A stretch of DNA of 64,000 nt from Meconema thalassinum (GCA_946902985.2 OX336389.2:176618107-176682106), one strand, 5' to 3'. Numbered from the stretch's first letter, positions 1 through 12,971 are shown. Notes: a model not told the origin generated them from the sequence alone. Made by a program: numbers and translations.

Positions 1-204
1 CTTCCACTAATTACACCTGTGTGAAGCTAAATTGGATAGGTTAAGAATGTAAACAACGCTCTTAGGTTTCTACGTTCGTTGCCAAGAGCCGACTGCGGTG
101 GCGTCTAGTAGCTAAGTTCTGAACTAGGCCTAGTAGTCGTTGACGGTGGCGTTTGGCGGCAGAAGTAAGAACTATTTGAAAAATTCTAATTTGCAGTCTG
201 TACT

Positions 205-345
205 TAAATTAAAAAACAGATACACACACTAATACCGCCATCACAATCAACACCGGTTATCAGACAGATTCTACACACACCCAAAGTACACGGGGCTACA
301 TGACCGCGTTGCCGCAGCCCCTAAACTGAGGAACCAACCAAAACT
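205..345 (+). repeat. SINE 3' part (fragment)
   Basis: The sequence runs from the tract 'tacacacactaatac' through 'cagacagattctacacaca' to the GCCCCTAAACTGAGGAACC end. The same block is seen at 37535-37650 and 62180-62290 in this window, so it is a dispersed repeat. The tRNA-like head is not visible here, so this is a truncated copy. No coding potential is claimed. Confidence 0.55.
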
Positions 346-2300
346 CTTTCCCCTCTCTCTTTTAAATCAATGGGCACAATAATCCTGTGATGCAGAGTTT
401 TTCTGTGTTTTTAACGGTAATATGATGTGGCTTCGTACATTTGGCCTGCAGGGGTCCTTTAAAGTGCCCGAAACGGGAGGTTTTAATTGCCATTAAACTG
501 AGGTAGGGGGGTATTAAATGTAATTGGTAATGTGTTGCACCATTACGTTCAACCACATCTTCCAAATGTCCCCTCCCTCTTATTTCTTGCAAGAAATGCT
601 GCGTTAACTGGAATTGTGTTGCTTTACAGGCTGAAAATTCATGTTCACCAAAAATAATCCTCTTTGAGTTTACAGCTTCTTCAGCCAGAGGATTGATCGA
701 AGCTAGCCAAGAGGTTTTCCTGCGTTGGAGAGTACTTGGCTGTGGGTGATCAGTTGTTTTCCACCGTCCTGCAGCATAGCCGATCATCTGAGTGCAGCCC
801 GGCATGGTCTTCTTCAATCCTGTCTCCAGTCGACTAAGCCATTGACGTTCACACATCAGAAGTTATGACTCACATGTGAAAGAATGTACAATGTGTACCG
901 TGATTGAACATAAATTAATAAATCAATTGAAACTGTCTGGAAAATCAGCTTTCTCATTTCCTTGAAGACAATCCTCAACCCTGCCTATATTTTTTCTGTA
1001 GATAGATTGAAAATCATCATTGCGGCCAAGTTAATTGTAATGAAATGACATTATTGGGCATATACAATTTATTTAGCGAAGGAGGTATAGCAGACAAGAA
1101 ATCGGCCATAGTGGCGTACTGGATCGGAATAGGGGTACGGTAATTTTGAGGTTATGGTAAATTAATATTGCAAACTTGCATGAAACTTCATGATTTATTT
1201 ATTTTTAGCGTTGAAACTTCAAAAAAGACTATTCGCTTGTACATAAACGTCTTAAAAGGGCGAAGCAACTGAAAAAGTAGGAAATAAAACATCGACCGTC
1301 CTTTTTTTTTCTTCTCATCATACCAACGTCATAGACCACAACGGACGTATGGAAATCAAGTTTACGGTGTCCGTTGCCTCTTAATATTCAATCTAAGTAA
1401 TATATTGGCGTTCAAAAATAAAACGTAGTTGCTTTAAAGCAACAATAACGATGTGTATCCAGATTAATCAAACTCGATTCGATTTCCTCTCATTTCGTAA
1501 GTTGGGTAACGTACTCGGCGTAAGCAACCTAGATCCTTCGGTCACTTATATTTCTTACACAATATACGGCCAGTTATTGCATCTCAGTGGCGTTGGAATT
1601 CGCCACGTGGTGAGCACCAAACAACGAAATTTAGTAGCTTTGCGCACCATGTGCTTTTGAGTTGGAGCCCAAACAATGACGCAATCGCTGAATTTAACGG
1701 AACGCAGAAATAGCAGAGAGTCTCTACTCTGTTATTATATGCTCCTTGTTCTTCTTCTCCTTCGGCGCAAGGATCTTGTAAACTATATCTTCGGCGATAT
1801 GATTTGTTTTTGTTGTTTGCGTTGCATTGCTGGACACCGAAGTCTCTTCGCTCAATAACATCCGGCTGTGAATAGACTACAGTAGCCATCGCAGTAAAAT
1901 GTCGCAGAAAAATGGGTCCTGCACCCCGATTCTGTAACTTCACTCCTTAACAACTCACCAAAATGGTTACGACGGAATCATAACCATAGGCATAACAACA
2001 AATGGCTAGCGAGGCTCAAAGTGGTATTCTGTAAGGCACCTTGTTATGACGCTTGTTACGAGTTCTGGATCAGGATTTCATAGCCATCTTCTTAGTACGA
2101 AAGCCTTCCACTAGATGACGGGTAAATCGATTGGCGCGTTAATTCAACGTATTTCAAACCACTCAATATCGCAATTAGTTTGTATCATTTTATTTTTAAC
2201 TATTTCCTATTGAACCCTTATTGATCTTCGATAAATAAGTATTCATATTTATTATTATTATTACTACTGCCCAGGCAGCACATAAGGAAGTCGACTTGGA
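346..2300. other. No recognisable gene
   Basis: AT-rich sequence with scattered short open frames. The longest is 164 codons on the - strand (362-856). It has no motif I recognise and no flanking splice or coding context, so I do not call it a gene. Confidence 0.5.
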
Positions 2301-2324
2301 TATTAGGGAGGCCAGCATTTCGTA

Positions 2325-2552
2325 ATGATTGCAACAGAAGCTGAGTTGGTAGCTATTCCTGGGGGACGGCCAGAATTAGTCGAGTTCAAGGCCAAATTGT
2401 GCAACTACTGTACCAAAATTGGAGACATAAAGGAAGAATCACGAGGTCCTCTCAACGAACATACGATTGAATTAGCCAATCGCAAGAGACCAAGCCGTGA
2501 CCACGAGGTGGACGGCGTCAGTAGTAAAAAGCGCGCGGAAGTGTGTATCTAA
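2325..2552 (+). pseudogene. Possible gag zinc-knuckle fragment
   Basis: A 75-codon open frame contains CNYC followed by KIGDIKEES. This resembles a CCHC retroviral-type zinc knuckle (C-X2-C-X4-H-X4-C) in which the histidine and last cysteine are replaced by D and S. A basic stretch (NRKRPSRD, SSKKRAE) follows, as in gag proteins of Copia- or Gypsy-like elements. No LTR, protease or RT is seen nearby. If the reading is right it is a decayed fragment of an LTR retrotransposon gag; chance similarity is possible. Confidence 0.3.
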
Positions 2553-2733
2553 GGAACCGCCGAACGGATTAATCTCCGCTCGAGTAATTTGAGACGTTGG
2601 ATTTATTTGGAGAAGAATGACACTAGCCCCATCTTTGTGAGACAAAAACTCTGGAAGTTTTTATCCGACTCTACCCCACTCCACCGCCCTTGTCAGTTTC
2701 TCATAAATAGTCTGGCCTGACGCTAATCTAAAT

Positions 2734-2946
2734 CTATTCTTGTGGAGCCTTCAGAGGCATACTCCACGCCAGTTTGTAGTGTGATTTTTGACGCTCGAAT
2801 TTATCGGAGTACTATTCTTGTGGAGCCTTCAGAGGCATACTCCACGCCAGTTTGTAGTGTGATTTTTGACGCTCGAATTAACTATTCTTGTGGAGCCTTC
2901 AGAGGCATACTCCACGCCAGTTCGAAATATGATTTTTACGCTCTAA
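2734..2946 (+). repeat. Three-copy tandem repeat, 70-78 bp unit
   Basis: Units start at 2734, 2812 and 2882, each beginning CTATTCTTGTGGAGCCTTC and carrying ACTCCACGCCAG. The first two copies are almost identical over about 65 bp; the third diverges after the CCAGTT block. GTGGAG and CTCCAC within a unit can pair. The repeat keeps a 198-codon frame open, which explains that apparent ORF. Confidence 0.85.
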
Positions 2947-5900
2947 AATCAGTGAAGCTAATTTATTTTCTGAGCTCTGGGAAGCTAATGTCGCAGCGTT
3001 TGCAGTATCGAATTTTAAAAGCTATAATACATTTTGTTCTAAAATCAACTAAGTTGTGTGATCTGAATATTTCACGCCAGCGCGTGATAAACTGTAACAT
3101 TCTTTTAAAGACGACGAGTTCAACTTTAAGGGGGAAGTATCGTATCACCCTCATTAGCGCTTACCAGAACCGAAGTCCACAAGACGGAACGGAAATACCG
3201 GACGAGATAGCGACTGCGAGTGCAGCCAGGATTTTGAACTTGTTAACGAGCCAGTGGCGCGGACTCGAGATGTATATTTTATGTATAAATTGTGTGTATT
3301 GTATGTGTTTTTATAGTGCGTATGTGCGATATAATTAGGGCCAGTCTTCGCTATTAATCGCAGTAGGACAATTGTGGGTGAACTGAGTAGCCTGCAAGCG
3401 ATTATAGATAGGCAAATATTTAACATTGAACTTTTCTGCCAAGGAGTCAAGACCAAGATGATCAGCACGTGGTTTGAAGTTGGGATGAGCTTCAAGAGAT
3501 CAACGCAGACGACTACTATGGAGTGCTAAATTGTCCATAGGGCAATGGGTTGAGGAGGATGTCCTTAGTCCTACATGCAGAAGCGGTGATGTACTAAAAT
3601 TGGATTATTTCAATTATGTAGTTAGATTTGGCCGGGGAACTGTGTATATAGTCATGTTTTTCTTTCTTGTTTTATTAGCTGTTTTTCTTGTACCGACACT
3701 ATATGTTTAAATGTCCGTTGGCGCGTGGCCAAAGTGTTTGTTGATATTTTTGATTTTTCCTTGAGTCATGTGTAATGTACGCGGCGTGCGTGCGTGATTT
3801 TTATCCTTGCAATTGCGGAACCCGTTACATTCGATAAATGGTGCTTTATTAACGTTAATATTTGAAATAGGAATGGGAGGAAATGATTGTAAAACATTTT
3901 GCTGAACAGGTTATTATTCATGTTAGGGTAGCCGAGTGCACCAACTTAAAAGTAATTGTAGAACACCTTCGTTCTAATTTTGATAGATTTTTCTTGAGTC
4001 CTTTTCAGGTGACTAGTCACGGCATAGAACGATGGCGCCAGCATGTGGATATTATTTGTGTCTTTTATTTCAGGGTCTGTCACAACCCATACGTGTGATT
4101 AAGTGTGTGTTGATGTGTCTTGTGTGTGTTGATTCTACGTGAGGAGGGGGTAGTTGTCCTACCGCCCTTATATATATTTTTTGCTGCTGTTGTATTTTAG
4201 ATGGAAAGACAGAGTGCTCTTGGGAGACTGCTGATTCTTGTCTATATGTTTTTCCGACACACACGTATTATTGTGCTTTGGGGCACATTTCTTCGAGGTT
4301 CGACCCCATGTTCTGGGAGGTCGAGGCTATTGACACGTGGGTTGACAGACATGCAGAGTTCCACAAACCGCCCGTTTTGCCTGTGACTTATTTTGATAGG
4401 CAGTCCTATTTGTCCGACTGAACCCGGTAAGCTTTCATGTAGCAAACCTGTTCAGTGTGATGGCTAATTTTTTAAGCCATAATTAATTGGGGAGTTCGCC
4501 ATGTGTGTAACGGATTGTTGTACCTTGTATGGATAAGAATATTGTGATTAACGTAAATGTTGGCTGTTTGCCTATTGCTTTGTTGGTGACTCGATTTCAT
4601 GTAATTTTGTTTGTCACACCCGTGTGGTGTAGTGGTAGAGTATTTGTAAATTTTGACAGCGGTCATTTGAGTATTTTTCTATTGGTCACGTGTTAATGTA
4701 CTTGTGTTGATTTGTGTGAGAAGTCCTAAGTTTTTAGGCAGTAAATGTTGCTACGGCAATTCAAGTCCAATTTCACACGGAAATTTTGTGTTTGTTTATA
4801 GTAGATTTAGGAAGTGTCGGTTTAACTTAAATATTGTAGTTGTGTTCCCTTGTGTCGGTCTAGCTCTAGGAAATGCGGATTCGTTGTTTGAAGGGTCACT
4901 CTGGATGATAACGAATCACGCATTCAAAGTACACATCGTGATGCATGTAGAACGGCATACGCACTTATATGGTCAACTTTTGCATCTTTTATTTAAGGAC
5001 ACTTGGTCCAGGTAATTAATCTCTCCAGAGATATCGCCTAAGTTTTTGGCATTTTTGATTAAGCGGGAGTCAGTTGGGAGTTTTTGTTGTTAATTGTTTA
5101 TGTGTAAATATGGTGATTTGTTATTAAATTCAGTTGTTTTAACCCTGGCTTCACTCTTTCCTGCATGTTATTTTGTTATATGTTACCCTGCAAGTTAATG
5201 AAGCGCCCTAACAGCAACTTACGAATATGACCTGTTACGCCCCGAATTTGAGTCTCATATGCTTCTTTGCAAGGGTTCACTATGTTCCATATTGCCTTAA
5301 CCCATACTTTCGCCTATTATGGTGTTTTATTTATCGTATGCATTGACCATTCATACGGATTACTTCAACTTGATAAGATACGGTACACCTAACCCCATTT
5401 GCGAAAACATTTACGCTGTCTGTTCACATGAATATCTATTTCAGTTAGGATTTTCTTTAGCTATTGCCTTAATTAATACCTTATTTTATTTAGGGGTATC
5501 TTATTTATAGTATTCAACGGATCATGTCAACCTTATACACCCAACTCTCTTTTGAAGTGAAATTACATTGCCTGTCCACATAAATATTCATTTTAGTTTA
5601 GTAGGAATCAAATAGCGTGTTTTCTGGTTGATTACAACATGAACTGTAACAGAAACTTAAGATAAATGTTTTATGTGGCCAGTAAGCTATTGGGCAACTT
5701 ACCTGTAGGCCTAATAGACTACTGAGAGCAGTTTAACACATGAACAACAATACTGTTAAGAATAGGTGTATACATTTAGAATAATGCTCAAAAATCTCCA
5801 AGAATGAGGTATCAACTCTTTGGGCAGTAAGACAATAGAAGTTAATGGTATGCCAGTTTTTCTTCACGGTAGGCCTACTGTAGTGTTAGTCTGTTCTAGT

Positions 5901-8387
5901 CAGAACACCACATTGCTCCTCTGGCTGCAGCCAAGAAAGTCAAAGAGTGATTTAATGATCCATCGTAATACAAGCCTTCAATAATAAAACTGAGGTGGCA
6001 AGAGGTCCATGGAAATTGTAGGAAGCCAAGATCAGGATCATTTAGACTGCAGTTTAGTATTATTCTCCTTAAAGGTACTTCTCACTTTAAGAACTGTGAG
6101 CAGAAAGGAGTGGGGTATGGGTGCATTATGTTGATCTGTCGCACCTGGAATGATGAAAAGCTCATGCCACTGGAACTACCCACAGAATCCCTTACGCCCG
6201 TCAATTTATAAGTCTAGGACTTTTGCGTACGATAGGTCTACATGTTAAGTTACAAGTTTGCAAATTAGTAGAAAGCAAGTATCAGTAGGCCATTGATGTG
6301 CTTCTAACTCCTTATCCCAGAATAAAACTACATTCTACATTTTAGCAATATTTACCACTTAATGGAATTTATTCCAGTTTTCTTCAGATGAAGTTATTTA
6401 TTAGCCTTCTTTTAAATTCAATATATTCTACCTAGCCTAATCCTTTCGTCTCTATATGGCCCTAGGGCATAGCAATCACAATACTTTAACTCAATGCTCC
6501 AAGATTCTACACAGAAGGGAGAAGGCACTCAACTAACAGTATGACCTTTGATCCTCACACTCAATGTATTATTACATGAAGGAAAAGGGGGAGAGAGAAA
6601 ACAGAGGTTTGTATCAGCACCATGCAGATTAAAAATCTCTGGGGAGTAGGGGGCAGGGGGTGATCCATCCCTAGCGTGTCCCCAAAGGCAACACCTTGTC
6701 CCTAAATACTACTACTACTGGGAATGAGATAAGACTAACTAAATTGAAATATTATGCGGATAACATAACTCTCACCTGAATTCTTGACAATCTTATCACA
6801 TACAGTAGTATGAAACAGTCTACTTTCTAATTGCAGAACCTTCATAAGGACATAAAGAAGGAAAACAGAAACCTCGTGAATTAGAAGGAATGCCTACTGG
6901 TTCTGGTAGGAACAGTTGGTGTTAGGATTGCAGCAGTTCAGGAAGCAAGGCTCAAATCATACACAATGGTTTCTTTAACAAATTATTATTCAAATAGAAC
7001 ACTTAATTTATAACATAAAATTAAACATTTGAAAATACAGCAGTTTACAGAGCAATCAAATTCAGTTTGTTTCTTCGTCGTCTCATTCAGACCAGGGCAC
7101 TGGAAGGTGTTTCACAGAATTTTTGGCAGAGAATCCTGGAAAATTGAAAATCAATCCCTGATATTGTTACCAGTACTGTGACAAAAATCTATAAACAAAT
7201 ATCCAGATTTATTTTTGTATCATGACCTGGAGATGTGCTTGTGTAGCCTATACACTACATTCTTAAACTCAAGTTAGCCATTATAGTGTAACAAAACAAT
7301 TTAATCCGGCTACATACTTATGCGAAAACAAGAATAATTATTTTAAATAATAATACCGGTAATGTTTTTTCTCTTCTTTTTTTGAGGAGCAGTCTTGTGT
7401 AGTATTTTGCTAAATTTCCATGCTGGGAAGTGTCTGGAAATACTCTCAAGAAATGAGAAAACTGCCCTTCCTATACTACTGAGCAAGACCAATAAATGCA
7501 ATCACTTATCAGACTCAATCGTCACAAATGGACAACACACTAAGGAACGCCTAACCTCATGTCATGCAAAGTATGAACCATCTTCAGTTTACAGATTAAT
7601 AATCTCATTTATTACTCAGTCAGGCAGATGACCTTGATGTAATCTGTCATTTCGATCACCACTAAAAATACAATAAAGTTACCCAGCAAATAATACAAGT
7701 GTACATTAATTTGGTAGACCAGCATATAAAAGCCTCCAAATGAACCTCGTATTTCGCATGATAGACCGGAGTTTGAGAGTCAGAGTAATCAACTCGATGA
7801 CATAAGCGAACAGCTGACATGCCATACCTCTCGTTAAGAATGCATTACCAAGTGCTTAGTCACAGAATGATGGTGTTGCATGTGATATGAAACAGCGATT
7901 CCCAAAGACGTTGTCGAACGGCCACTGCAAAGTGAGTCGGCACCCCATCGTGTTGAAACCTACACTGTTTAAGATTCCCACATTTTGCAGCTGCGGGATG
8001 AGCCACTCATTAGAACGATTAAAAAAATGGTTTAAACAGATGCGTTTGTATCATTCCGGCCCAGATCATGAAGTGAGGTGGATTCGCTTGATTTCTTCAG
8101 CTGTGCAGAGACCATGGTGGGACAATTATGATGTTTAAAATTCCTAAGATGTAAGTACAAATGGAAGATTTTCATGCCTTGTTTCGTCTTCTGGGGGACA
8201 TCGCCAACTGATATTACTAACCTTGATCACTACTGCACGAGAAATATGTATTAATATTTATTGCTTATTCCACGATGGCAGCCATGTTCGACAGTGCAAC
8301 GAGGTCTCTTCAACTATTTATAAGACGCACACATTGACATCACCACAGGTTGGGGTTAACATTGTTCACGATTGGTCCGTATTGACG
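2947..8387. other. No recognisable gene
   Basis: Over 5 kb of AT-rich, probably intergenic sequence. Short open frames occur on both strands but none shows a domain, a codon pattern or consistent splice sites. A frame at about 3335-3525 (+) stays open for about 60 codons without a recognisable family. No tRNA or array was seen. Confidence 0.5.
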
Positions 8388-8503
8388 AATGATATTTTAA
8401 AATTTGAAATACATGTTCCGTCTAGTTAATGACCTAGGGCGTAAATAAACACACAAAAAAGTATTGACTAGACGGAAGATAAGTGTATTTCAAATTTTAA
8501 ACC
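8388..8503. repeat. Foldback hairpin, about 45-bp arms
   Basis: The left arm around 8391-8430 (AAAATTTGAAATACA, then TTCCGTCTAGT) is repeated inverted at 8463-8500 (ACTAGACGGAA, then TGTATTTCAAATTTT). The loop is about 35 bp. The arms are imperfect, with a short gap in one arm. This is the form of a small foldback element or MITE. GGTCCGTATTGACG lies just upstream (8375-8388). Confidence 0.75.
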
Positions 8504-9030
8504 ATCACCACAGTTGCCAACATGTGGGATACAAAATACACCACACAGGTCTGGTCTGGATCAAGATTATTGATGCACGATTGCCCCACTGTGTATGACA
8601 GAAACCAGGCGTATGGCTAAGGGCTATGTAGCAATTATTGGTATAGGCAAAGCCCATTGGATTGGAGTTAAGAAATTTCACTCTCACAAAAAACATCAAT
8701 TACATTACTTTGCGAGACAAAAACCAGGGGTGTATTCGTGCACATGGCTAACGCAGCCCTCCACCTAATAATTATTGGCCCAGGCAGAAGCCATTGGTAT
8801 GCATTTAAAAAAAAATTACTATTATAAAACGCACCATACAGATTCCGGCGTTTAGCTGTACATTTCACCTTGAGAGCTCAGCGGTAGGAGAGAAAAGGTA
8901 TTTTAGCTAATTTCAGACACAAGACACGCTCAGCGTGGCAAATGTTTGGTAGCACTGAATGAAAATAGAACGAGCGATAACATTCTGTCTAGTACCTTAT
9001 CAAACGATGAGAAATAAATCGGGGAATGAT

Positions 9031-9093
9031 GTTTTAATAGATGTTTCCTCCTCCGCTGTCTGTGACCCACCCAACCATCCCAAATAGGATCAA
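9031..9093 (-). repeat. Inverted module, left copy
   Basis: The block ending in GACCCACCCAACCATCCC is repeated in inverted orientation at 10016-10120 and again at 31418-31515, where it reads GACCCACCCAGCCATCCC. The pair at 9031 and 10016 brackets about 1 kb and could be the ends of a non-autonomous element. No target duplication was identified. Confidence 0.5.
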
Positions 9094-9235
9094 GAACTAT
9101 CCAGGCAAAATTTCAGCTGTGGCCGCCACTGTTCACATCAATAATAATCAAAACAGTTCTGCCAACCTCGCCCTTGCGGTACTATGCCACACCAACATCC
9201 AGCCATTCTAACCTTCGTTTTGTCCAATCTAATGG

Positions 9236-9385
9236 TTTTTGACAATAGTTACAGCCTAACACGCTCAGACCAGTGAGTTTTGACAATGGTTACAACCTAA
9301 CGCGTCCAGATGAATATTTTTTTTTGATCAACAGTGATTTTGTATCTCACTTCTTTTTATCAACGGTGATTTTGTATCTCACATG
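9236..9385 (+). repeat. Two short tandem duplications
   Basis: TTTTGACAAT-GTTACA-CCTAAC occurs twice (about 9236-9310). TTTTTATCAAC-GTGATTTTG followed by TATCTCAC occurs twice (about 9325-9382). These are local direct duplications with no coding content. Confidence 0.6.
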
Positions 9386-9654
9386 TTCACAACAATGTGT
9401 GCGCCTCGGTGTGTGCCGCTGAAGTGCACCTTGTTGACAGTTGAACGAGATACAAGCGCTGTCGAAACATGGCTGTCGTTTTAAAAATAGCAATAAATAA
9501 AAACATATATTTACGAACTTTAGCACATATATGAGGTGCAGTAGTGACCAGGGTTCGTAATTTCAATACGTAATTGCCCAGAAGATGAAACAAGGACACA
9601 AGATATGTAAAAAGCCGCATTCATGTCTGCTGCAAGTGTACAATCTGCGTTCCA

Positions 9655-9765
9655 CTTACATTCATAATAGGGGCAGATGACCTCGTAGTTCTGCCCCTTA
9701 AAACAACAATAACTACATAAATAATAAATCATAGGGGGTAGATGACCTCATAGTTCCGCCCCTTT
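9655..9765. repeat. Retroposon tail-like motif, two copies
   Basis: GGGGCAGATGACCTCGTAG followed by CTGCCCCTTAAAACAACAAT at about 9670-9709, and a second diverged copy at 9735-9765. This matches the layout of the tail motif at 50430-50488 (GGGGCCGATAACC, then CCTTAAAACAATTATC). It looks like a SINE or LINE 3' end. Confidence 0.45.
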
Positions 9766-10015
9766 GTAATTATGTGAAAAAAGATAATTGGCTAAACGAT
9801 TGGCCTGGATAAAGATTACTGACGCGTGACTACCCCCACTGTGCGTGACAAAAACCAGGGGTGTTTATATTAGCTAACGCTACCTAACAATTATTGGTCT
9901 AGGCGTAAACCATTGGTCTGCCGGATGCGATATAGTATCGAATACGTGTGGTTGGCAGTACTGTACATGGTGCTAAAAATGGCAAAGTCAGACGGAATTT
10001 CATCTACATAAGTCG

Positions 10016-10120
10016 TGATCCTATTTGGAATGGCTGGGTGGGTTACAGACAGCGAAGGAGTAAACATCTATTACTATATCGTCTCCAGATACCATTACTG
10101 CAGGTATTTTGACTAATTTA
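10016..10120 (+). repeat. Inverted module, right copy
   Basis: Inverted relative to 9031-9093 and to 31418-31515. It carries GGCTGGGTGGGTTACAGAC and CTCCAGATACCATTACTGC. The copy at 31418-31515 matches over about 95 bp, so all three are members of one repeat family. Confidence 0.6.
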
Positions 10121-11614
10121 AGTAGTTTAAGAATTTTTTACTTCGGTTCAGGTAAACTCCACTCTTGGAAAGCTTTACACCTTGTTGCATGTAGGTTAGT
10201 TCTCAAATGATAACACAATGAAATGAAGAAAATTAATGTACCTTGATGTTAGACAAACTCCCAAAGCACCATGTTGTGAATTTTCTTTCTCATGTGATCC
10301 ATTTAGATGACCGAGCTGTGTCATACCAGGTTATTAAAACTGTGAGAACTATTTGGAACATTTGTGATGTTTATTCCTCGTAAGAACAATCTAGCAGGAT
10401 TTAAATTTGGAATAAATAACAGACTCAACCAAGTAGCCAGAATCACCTATAACAGCATAAGATTTATCACATTTTAATTGCCTACTGGTAATACACCATA
10501 TGAGTGTCTACAGAAACAATTCACATGAGTAATTTAGAGCCTCTATAAAAAAAACATAGTCCTTGTATTGCAATTCTCAGCAGATGCTGCTTCAGGCCAA
10601 ATGGAATACAGATCCTAGTATCACATACTGGGCTCAGGTGACACATTTAGAGCAACTACGTGTAGCCAGTGCTAAGGTTTTAGTTTCCAGCAGTAGCATG
10701 CAATGTAATCTTTTACATGAAAGTCCTCCCTTCGCAATGACAACTTGCCAAGCAGACTGACCAAAAACTTTAGTTCATTTGGGGTCTGATATTATTTCTT
10801 ATTTCTCCCCTACACTGTTAATAGACTGCATGCATTACATGTATGTAACATTAACTTCCCTCATTAGTTCAATATGAAAGCATAGTAGGCTACAATACTG
10901 GTACTCTTTATGTTCCAGCCTGCCTACTAAGGCTATTTGCCAAGGTTTTAAATGATAGCCTATTGTTTAAATACTTACTGGATCAGGATTGAAAGCTTTG
11001 ATACTACCAGTTCTGACGATGGAGATAACATTTCCTCTCATTCTCTTAGGTAAATGAGTCAATTTCAGTTTGTGAAAGTCCATTATGATAATTATATTGT
11101 CATGTCTCTTCACCACACTTAAGTTAATTATAATTTACCAATGGCATAGGCCAAGGCCGAGAAGAAATGTAACATTTGCATCCTTAATTTAAATAATTAA
11201 AAGCACAGTTGCCGTACATTAGGTAGGTGTCTTTAAACTCCAAACAGCAATTATATCCATAACCTAGAAACAAGCTTGGAGGACTACTGACTACAAGCTT
11301 CCGCAAGTATGATTCGAATTCTGCAATTAAAATGAAAGCTAATTATTTCCAAAGTAGTAAAATAGCGCTTCAGTTTCTTCTCCATAAAATAATCGTTTTA
11401 GATCGCTTACTGCATCTGAAAACAAAAATAAAAGTGTAAGTTAAGTAACATTACACGGGACATTATTCATAATAAGTACCGGTATGCTATTTACCATAAT
11501 CGTCAAAGAAAGATATTTGCACAACTTGAAGAATCAAAAATATATTGTTTTGCACTTACCTTAGACCATCTTTAATGAATAACTTAATATTCAAGCCATT
11601 AAGTGATAACATAC
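10121..11614. other. No recognisable gene
   Basis: AT-rich sequence without a recognisable open frame, RNA gene or repeat that I could assign. Confidence 0.5.
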
Positions 11615-11618
11615 ATAT

Positions 11619-12971
11619 CCTTCGGGCGGGCGCGCACGCGGCAAATTGGCCGGGTTTTTTAAAAAAGACGCGCTACACTGTTATACTCCCTTGAAGGACA
11701 AGCACGCCCCGAAGTATTCTCTAACTACTATCTAAGACGTCAGATGGCAGCCCAACCCCACCTCAGACTTGTAGAGGGATTGCGCAATTCATTACTCAAG
11801 TTACCTATGTCACGGTAGGAGGTTCGACCGGCCATATTGCCGTCACACGCCTAACAGTGCTAAACGTTTACCGTCCACCACACACAATGTAAGTATTTAT
11901 TTATTTACTTTTTACTTGATTTATAATATTATATGATGACTTGCTCAAATATCATATATTTCAGTGTGATATATTTTTCAAATATTTATGCTTTACAGCT
12001 CTACTTCACTGTCCTTCATCTCACTCGTTCCCCCGGTTTTACTCTCTTGGATTTTATGAATACCTATGATTTACTCAATCTTTACTTTTGGGTTTCAGGG
12101 AAAATTACCTCAGACCTGAGGATATTTCTACAATTCTTCAAGAGTTGGGGGAAGACGAACGAATGTACCAGCTAGAAGATCTGACGGAAGACGAAGAGAA
12201 CGATCCAGATTTCGAGACTGAAGAAATACATGTGGACGACCACGACAGTGAGTCTGAAGTGGAAATTGATAATTAAGGTGAAGAAGACGCTGAAAATAGC
12301 GAGAGCCTACGTTTTTTTATCAGTAAGGATGGAGAAACTTTGTGGGCGTATCAACCTGTCGCAAATATTGCCCTCATGGAAGAAAATCTAGAATACCGGG
12401 CCACAATAACTACTCTTCCTCGAGAACTACGTTGTTTTCTAGAAAAGTATAAGGAAGAACCCGATCAGGTTGAAGTAACACCTTCCACAAAAAGACAAAT
12501 TTGTTTTTATTGTGGAAGATCTAAGAACAATCGGACTCGGATGTCCTGCAAGAAATGTGCAAAATATGTATTTAAAAAACATTCAGTCCAAGAAATCACA
12601 TGCAACTCATGTGCACAGCCTGAAGTAGAGGATGAAGACGTATAATTCCAAACGGAAGTGTGATAACACTGTAACCTTGATGTGATAACATCTTTACACA
12701 AGTGATATATTTGGAATATTATTCTTTTACAGTACTATTTTCATTGAGATGTTTGTTGAGTTATTCCTTTTCAGTTTGCAGATGTGATAAAATTCGTTCT
12801 AAAATAAAAGTTATTTGCTCACGTAATGTGTCTTTAGTGTAACAATTGAAATACCAATGAAATTCATGTAAACAAACATTTCTGGCTTTGAGAAGTGAAC
12901 GGGAATGAGAGCGGCCAAAATGCCGGAGCGCGCCAAATGGTGTGATTGCAAAAGGCGCGCCCGCCCGAAGG
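11619..12971 (+). mobile_element. piggyBac-like element, deletion derivative
   Basis: The ends are inverted repeats: CCTTCGGGCGGGCGCG at 11619 and its complement ending CCCGAAGG at 12971. They start CCTT, as piggyBac termini often do. Both ends are flanked by ATAT (11615-11618 and 12972-12975) rather than the usual TTAA. Inside is a piggyBac-type transposase gene reduced to its N- and C-terminal parts. Family assignment rests on the C-terminal cysteine-rich domain and the acidic N-terminus. The ATAT duplication is what I read; whether it is original or mutated TTAA is unknown. Confidence 0.7.
11887..12645 (+). pseudogene. piggyBac transposase remnant, catalytic core deleted
   Basis: The likely start codon is split by an intron: AT at 11887-11888, donor GTAAGT at 11889, acceptor TTTCAG at 12093-12098, then G at 12099 restores ATG and continues ENYLRPEDI. 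The N-terminal part is very acidic (EDLTEDEENDPDF), as in piggyBac transposases. A TAA interrupts at 12274-12276. The same frame then continues through FFISKDGETLWAYQP and joins directly to LEKYKEEPD and the C-terminal cysteine-rich domain (CFYCGRSKNNRTRMSCKKC, then CNSC). The DDD catalytic core, normally about 300 residues, is missing between these parts. The product would be inactive; it could still serve as a mobilisable cargo. Confidence 0.65.

Larger units (their letters stand above)
8553..9921 (+). repeat. Local dispersed repeat, three copies
   Basis: Three diverged copies of a roughly 110-120 bp module are visible at 8553-8660, 8706-8808 and 9801-9921. Shared blocks are GGAT-AAGATTA-TGA, CCCACTGTG, GACAAAAACCAGG, GCTAACGC, AATTATTGG and a final CCATTGG. 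The copies share orientation and are separated by unrelated sequence, so this is a local dispersed family rather than an array. Confidence 0.65.

Noticed and set aside
362..856. 164-codon open frame on the - strand
   Set aside because: No motif, no homologous second copy in the window, no splice context. Length alone is weak evidence in 64 kb of six-frame sequence.
2742..3338. 198-codon open frame on the + strand
   Set aside because: It is kept open by the three-copy tandem repeat at 2734-2946 and shows no protein-like composition.
4616..4655. tRNA-like start (GGTGTAGTGGTAGAG)
   Set aside because: No B box or pairing arms follow at the right distance.
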